Assembly: GCA_026986235.1 (NCBI GenBank)
Contig: JALSOY010000053.1
Span: forward strand, 1-16,661
DNA: 16,661 nucleotides
From: Caldifarciminota bacterium
GTDB lineage: Bacteria; Hydrothermota; Hydrothermia; B15-G9; WFZT01
Reading direction: 5' to 3'
Each line of letters starts with the position of its first letter. Positions within the stretch are counted from its first letter, which is position 1. The notes beneath the pieces were generated by a model. The model searched no databases, was not told the origin of the DNA, and saw only the letters and a list, made by a program, of their open reading frames with translations. This document shows, piece after piece, positions 14,584-16,661 of this stretch. Made by a program: the position numbers and the translations under genes.

Positions 14584-15758
14584 AGTTCGATTTCAAAGAT
14601 CGTTTCATCAAGGGGTTCACTCTTCTTGAGCCTGATTTTACCACCGTGGGTATCCTCAATTATTCTTCTGGTGAGTACAAGACCCATTCCCCATCCCTTC
14701 TCTTTGGTGGTGAAACTTTTTTTAAAGAGAAACTTCCGTTTGTCCTTTGGAATTCCCTTACCGTTGTCTATAACCCTGATGATCTTTCTATCCCCTTTTC
14801 TTTTCAGTTCTATTCGGATTTTCGGATTTTCGTCTCTTCTGGCCTCGTAGGCGTTTTTGAGGAGATTTTCAACGGCCCATGAGAGTAGTTCCCTGTCTCC
14901 AAAGACGATGGCGTTGTCGTCAAGGTCCATGGTGATCTCAATATCTTTCAAAAACCTCTTACGGAGTTCCTCCACGGTTTCTTCGATCATCTCCTTGAGA
15001 TTGACTTCCTGGAGTTTACCACCGTTACCTATTTTGGAAAATCTCCGCAGGATTGACTTCATTCTTTCAAGATCTTTACCCATTTCCTCAACAATCGACT
15101 GGTCCACACCGGGGTCCAGTTTCAGGTACTCGTACCAGCCGTAGAGGGATGATACGGGTGTACCCATCTGATGGGCGAGACCTTTGGCAAAATTCACCCA
15201 CAGGGTTTCAAGTTGATAGGTCTGAATGGACTTTGCCGCCCAGAATAGGCCGAGAAACGAAAGGATTGCAACTGATAGGAGAAGAAAGGGTAAAACCCTC
15301 AGATAGTTCAAAATTGGTGGGTCTCCGTAGTAGATGTAACCCACGACCTCACCGTCTTTAAGTATTTCAACAGGGGGATGTAGCCGGGAAAGCCTTCCAA
15401 GGGTCCACAGGAGTTTTCTGTATTCAGGGTCGTTTTTTAACTTTTCGGGCCTCTCAAGGTCCCTTGCAGAAAACCTGTTGGGATCGATGTTTATATTTTT
15501 CCAGGCCCTCGGGATACCCATGTGGTCTGTGACTATCACGGGAAAGTCGATGTCCTTCAGGCCTTCTTTTAACACATCGGCGACGCTTTTTTCTTCAATT
15601 GCACTTAAAATCAGGCCGGAGAAGAGCTGAGCCATTATTCTCGTCGATTTCAGGACCTCCTTTTTCACCTGATTTATAACGGGCTGGGTAAGAATGAGGG
15701 TGGAGGCTGTAAATAGGGCAAGTATCAATAGACCTGCAGGCAGGAGTCTGTCTCTCAT
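14580..15758 (-). CDS. Membrane sensor histidine kinase (orphan)
   Basis: Autophosphorylating sensor of a two-component system, inner membrane, 392 residues. Transmembrane segments near 5-25 and 152-176 bracket a ~125-residue periplasmic sensor region without a recognisable named domain. The H-box is FAKGLAHQMGTPVSSL with phospho-acceptor His196. The ATPase domain has the N-box ENLLKNAYEA (297-306), G1 DNGKGIP (331-337), an F-box-like FLFKKSFTTKE (343-353) and G2 GWGMGL (355-360). The HQxGTP variant of the H-box is seen in FCB-group kinases. No HAMP domain is evident and no response regulator gene is in the window. The start overlaps the preceding gene's stop (ATGA), and the stop overlaps the glycerate kinase start. 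Confidence 0.95.
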   Translation of the reverse strand: MRDRLLPAGLLILALFTASTLILTQPVINQVKKEVLKSTRIMAQLFSGLILSAIEEKSVADVLKEGLKDIDFPVIVTDHMGIPRAWKNINIDPNRFSARDLERPEKLKNDPEYRKLLWTLGRLSRLHPPVEILKDGEVVGYIYYGDPPILNYLRVLPFLLLSVAILSFLGLFWAAKSIQTYQLETLWVNFAKGLAHQMGTPVSSLYGWYEYLKLDPGVDQSIVEEMGKDLERMKSILRRFSKIGNGGKLQEVNLKEMIEETVEELRKRFLKDIEITMDLDDNAIVFGDRELLSWAVENLLKNAYEARRDENPKIRIELKRKGDRKIIRVIDNGKGIPKDKRKFLFKKSFTTKEKGWGMGLVLTRRIIEDTHGGKIRLKKSEPLDETIFEIEL

Positions 15759-16558
15759 TTTACCAGTTCCTCAAAATCCTTGCAGAGCGGATTTTTAAAG
15801 TACTTTGAGCAGTTTTCACCGTAAACGGGTATCTGATAATGTAAAGCATAACCTGTGAATAAACTATCCTCGGAAACCAGACAGCAGGCAGAGGAAAGGA
15901 CCTTCAGCTTTTCCGAAAAGGGAAGATCTCCGATAAATTCTGTATCCTGAATGTGAGTGGTGGAGTATATTCTCTTTTGCGTCTTCATCAGGTGTTTCCT
16001 GAACCTTGAGGGGTTTTTCGTGTCCAGAATCAGATGATTTTTGCGTACATCCTGAGGTGGCCTGATTTTGTCCAGAAATTCACCTGCAAAATCTGGAATT
16101 CCGAGAACCTTCAGAAAATTTTTGACGAAATCCGGATAAGAGTTGAATTCTGTGTCAACCAGCAGGTTGTAATGAGAATCAAATCCCCTCGTTGCAACAC
16201 TGAATTTACCCCTGCAAATTTCAGGGAAGTTGTAAAATACATCCCTGTATATGGAGCCAAGATATATTACGGAGTCCTGTTTTTCCAGATGTACAGGCTT
16301 TTGCGGATTAAATTCCAGAAAATCCACATGAGGGAAGTGGTATTTAAACCCCTGGGAGATCTCCGGTAGTCCGATGGCCATAATGTTACCATGATATTTC
16401 AAAAGTGAGTAAAAAAGACCTGCTGCTGGTAGAAAGGGGGTCCTGTCCTCTGGAAAGATAAAAATTGCGGGAGATCCCCCGGGTATTTTACCGTTGAACT
16501 TAAAATCTGCCTTTTTAAAGGCGCGGGATCGAAACAGATTGGTCAACAGGCTGATCAT
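15755..16558 (-). CDS. Hypothetical protein, weakly glycosyltransferase family 9-like
   Basis: 267 residues from the ATG at 16558, first gene of the operon with the histidine kinase. No confident family. The layout faintly resembles GT9 heptosyltransferase-like proteins: an N-terminal strand GSPAIFIFPEDRTPFLPAAG, and near the C-terminus SSACCLVSEDSLFTGYALHYQIPVYG, recalling the motif where such enzymes have a conserved Asp/Ser and a helix before a Pro. The usual GT9 nucleotide-sugar residues are not clear, so it may be a degenerate or non-catalytic relative. There is no signal peptide. The start at 16558 is preferred because a good promoter ends 3 nt upstream; the frame extends to 16636, but that region holds the promoter and a palindromic repeat. 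Confidence 0.7.
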   Translation of the reverse strand: MISLLTNLFRSRAFKKADFKFNGKIPGGSPAIFIFPEDRTPFLPAAGLFYSLLKYHGNIMAIGLPEISQGFKYHFPHVDFLEFNPQKPVHLEKQDSVIYLGSIYRDVFYNFPEICRGKFSVATRGFDSHYNLLVDTEFNSYPDFVKNFLKVLGIPDFAGEFLDKIRPPQDVRKNHLILDTKNPSRFRKHLMKTQKRIYSTTHIQDTEFIGDLPFSEKLKVLSSACCLVSEDSLFTGYALHYQIPVYGENCSKYFKNPLCKDFEELVK

Positions 16559-16567
16559 GGAGTGTAA

Positions 16568-16596
16568 ATGATATTTTAACGGCGAGAACATTTCAA
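16568..16596 (-). promoter_or_regulatory. Sigma70-type promoter of the kinase/lipoprotein operon, nearly leaderless
   Basis: Minus strand: -35 TTGAAA (16596-16591, 5/6), 17-nt spacer, -10 TATCAT (16573-16568, 5/6). The expected transcription start near 16561 is three bases before the ATG at 16558, with no Shine-Dalgarno. The arrangement matches the thioredoxin gene promoter. Confidence 0.68.
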
Positions 16597-16620
16597 GAAA
16601 GAGGCAAGTTGGTGGAAAGC

Positions 16621-16642
16621 ATCCCCCTTCTTGCAAAGGGGA
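16621..16642. repeat. Short CCCCCTT/AAGGGG palindrome
   Basis: CCCCTT (16624-16629) and AAGGGG (16636-16641) form a 6-bp stem with a 6-nt loop. The motif CATCCCCCTT recurs in the insertion at 3845-3854, so this is probably a lone member of the same palindrome family, upstream of the operon promoter. The window ends 20 bases later. Confidence 0.55.
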
Positions 16643-16661
16643 GTGGAGTTGACAGCGCGCA

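Noticed and set aside
15755..16558. Firm assignment as an LPS heptosyltransferase
   Set aside because: Only a faint C-terminal pattern fits GT9; the usual substrate-binding motifs are missing, so it is left as hypothetical.
16649..16654. TTGACA at the right edge as a plus-strand -35 box
   Set aside because: The window ends before a -10 position could be seen.

Overview
The window is a gene-dense stretch of bacterial chromosome with moderate G+C. Arg is encoded mostly by AGG/AGA and the proteins are rich in Lys and Glu, which is common in thermophiles. It contains lipoprotein signals, a TlpA-type periplasmic thioredoxin, a Por-secretion (type IX) style C-terminal sorting domain, and a histidine kinase with an AHQxGTP H-box. 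Together these suggest a Gram-negative lineage around the FCB group or a candidate phylum such as WOR-3/Stahlbacteria/Hydrothermae. That placement is inference, as no rRNA or tRNA gene is present.

Layout. (1) 1-1919, + strand: the 3' two thirds of uvrA, whose start lies left of the window. (2) 1909-3609, - strand: a TPR-like lipoprotein ending in a TlpA thioredoxin domain; its tail overlaps uvrA's tail by 11 bp. Its promoter (TTGACA-N17-TAGAAT) puts the predicted transcription start about 2 nt before the ATG, so the mRNA looks leaderless. (3) 3643-3907: a compact non-coding insertion of 235 bp with 13-bp inverted ends, palindromic CCCCCTT/AAGGGGG blocks inside, and a perfect 15-bp direct repeat on each side. 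(4) 6806-3909, - strand: an operon of three unrecognised membrane proteins followed by a FabG-like short-chain dehydrogenase. (5) 6819-9399, + strand: promoter, TPP riboswitch and a three-gene ABC importer of the ThiXYZ type for pyrimidine precursors of thiamine, then the NAD(P)HX repair enzyme Nnr (9490-11073). (6) 16596-11070, - strand: a four-gene operon (hypothetical protein, sensor histidine kinase, glycerate kinase, BNR/Asp-box lipoprotein with a sorting domain), with genes overlapping by 4 bp or separated by 1 bp. Its promoter is again nearly leaderless.

How it works together. The operons at 6806 (-) and 6819 (+) start from back-to-back promoters whose -35 boxes are 12 bp apart. The thiamine-precursor importer is predicted to be switched off by TPP. 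Its aptamer carries its own GGAGG ribosome-binding sequence and a GTG in the closing helix, so the aptamer may itself be the translational switch. The two convergent gene pairs (uvrA/thioredoxin, nnr/BNR lipoprotein) overlap at their stop codons, leaving no space for a terminator between them.

The points most worth a second look are the insertion element with a reconstructible empty site, the uncharacterised three-membrane-protein operon, the leaderless-type promoters, the SD-containing riboswitch, and the altered ABC signature in UvrA's first ATPase domain.
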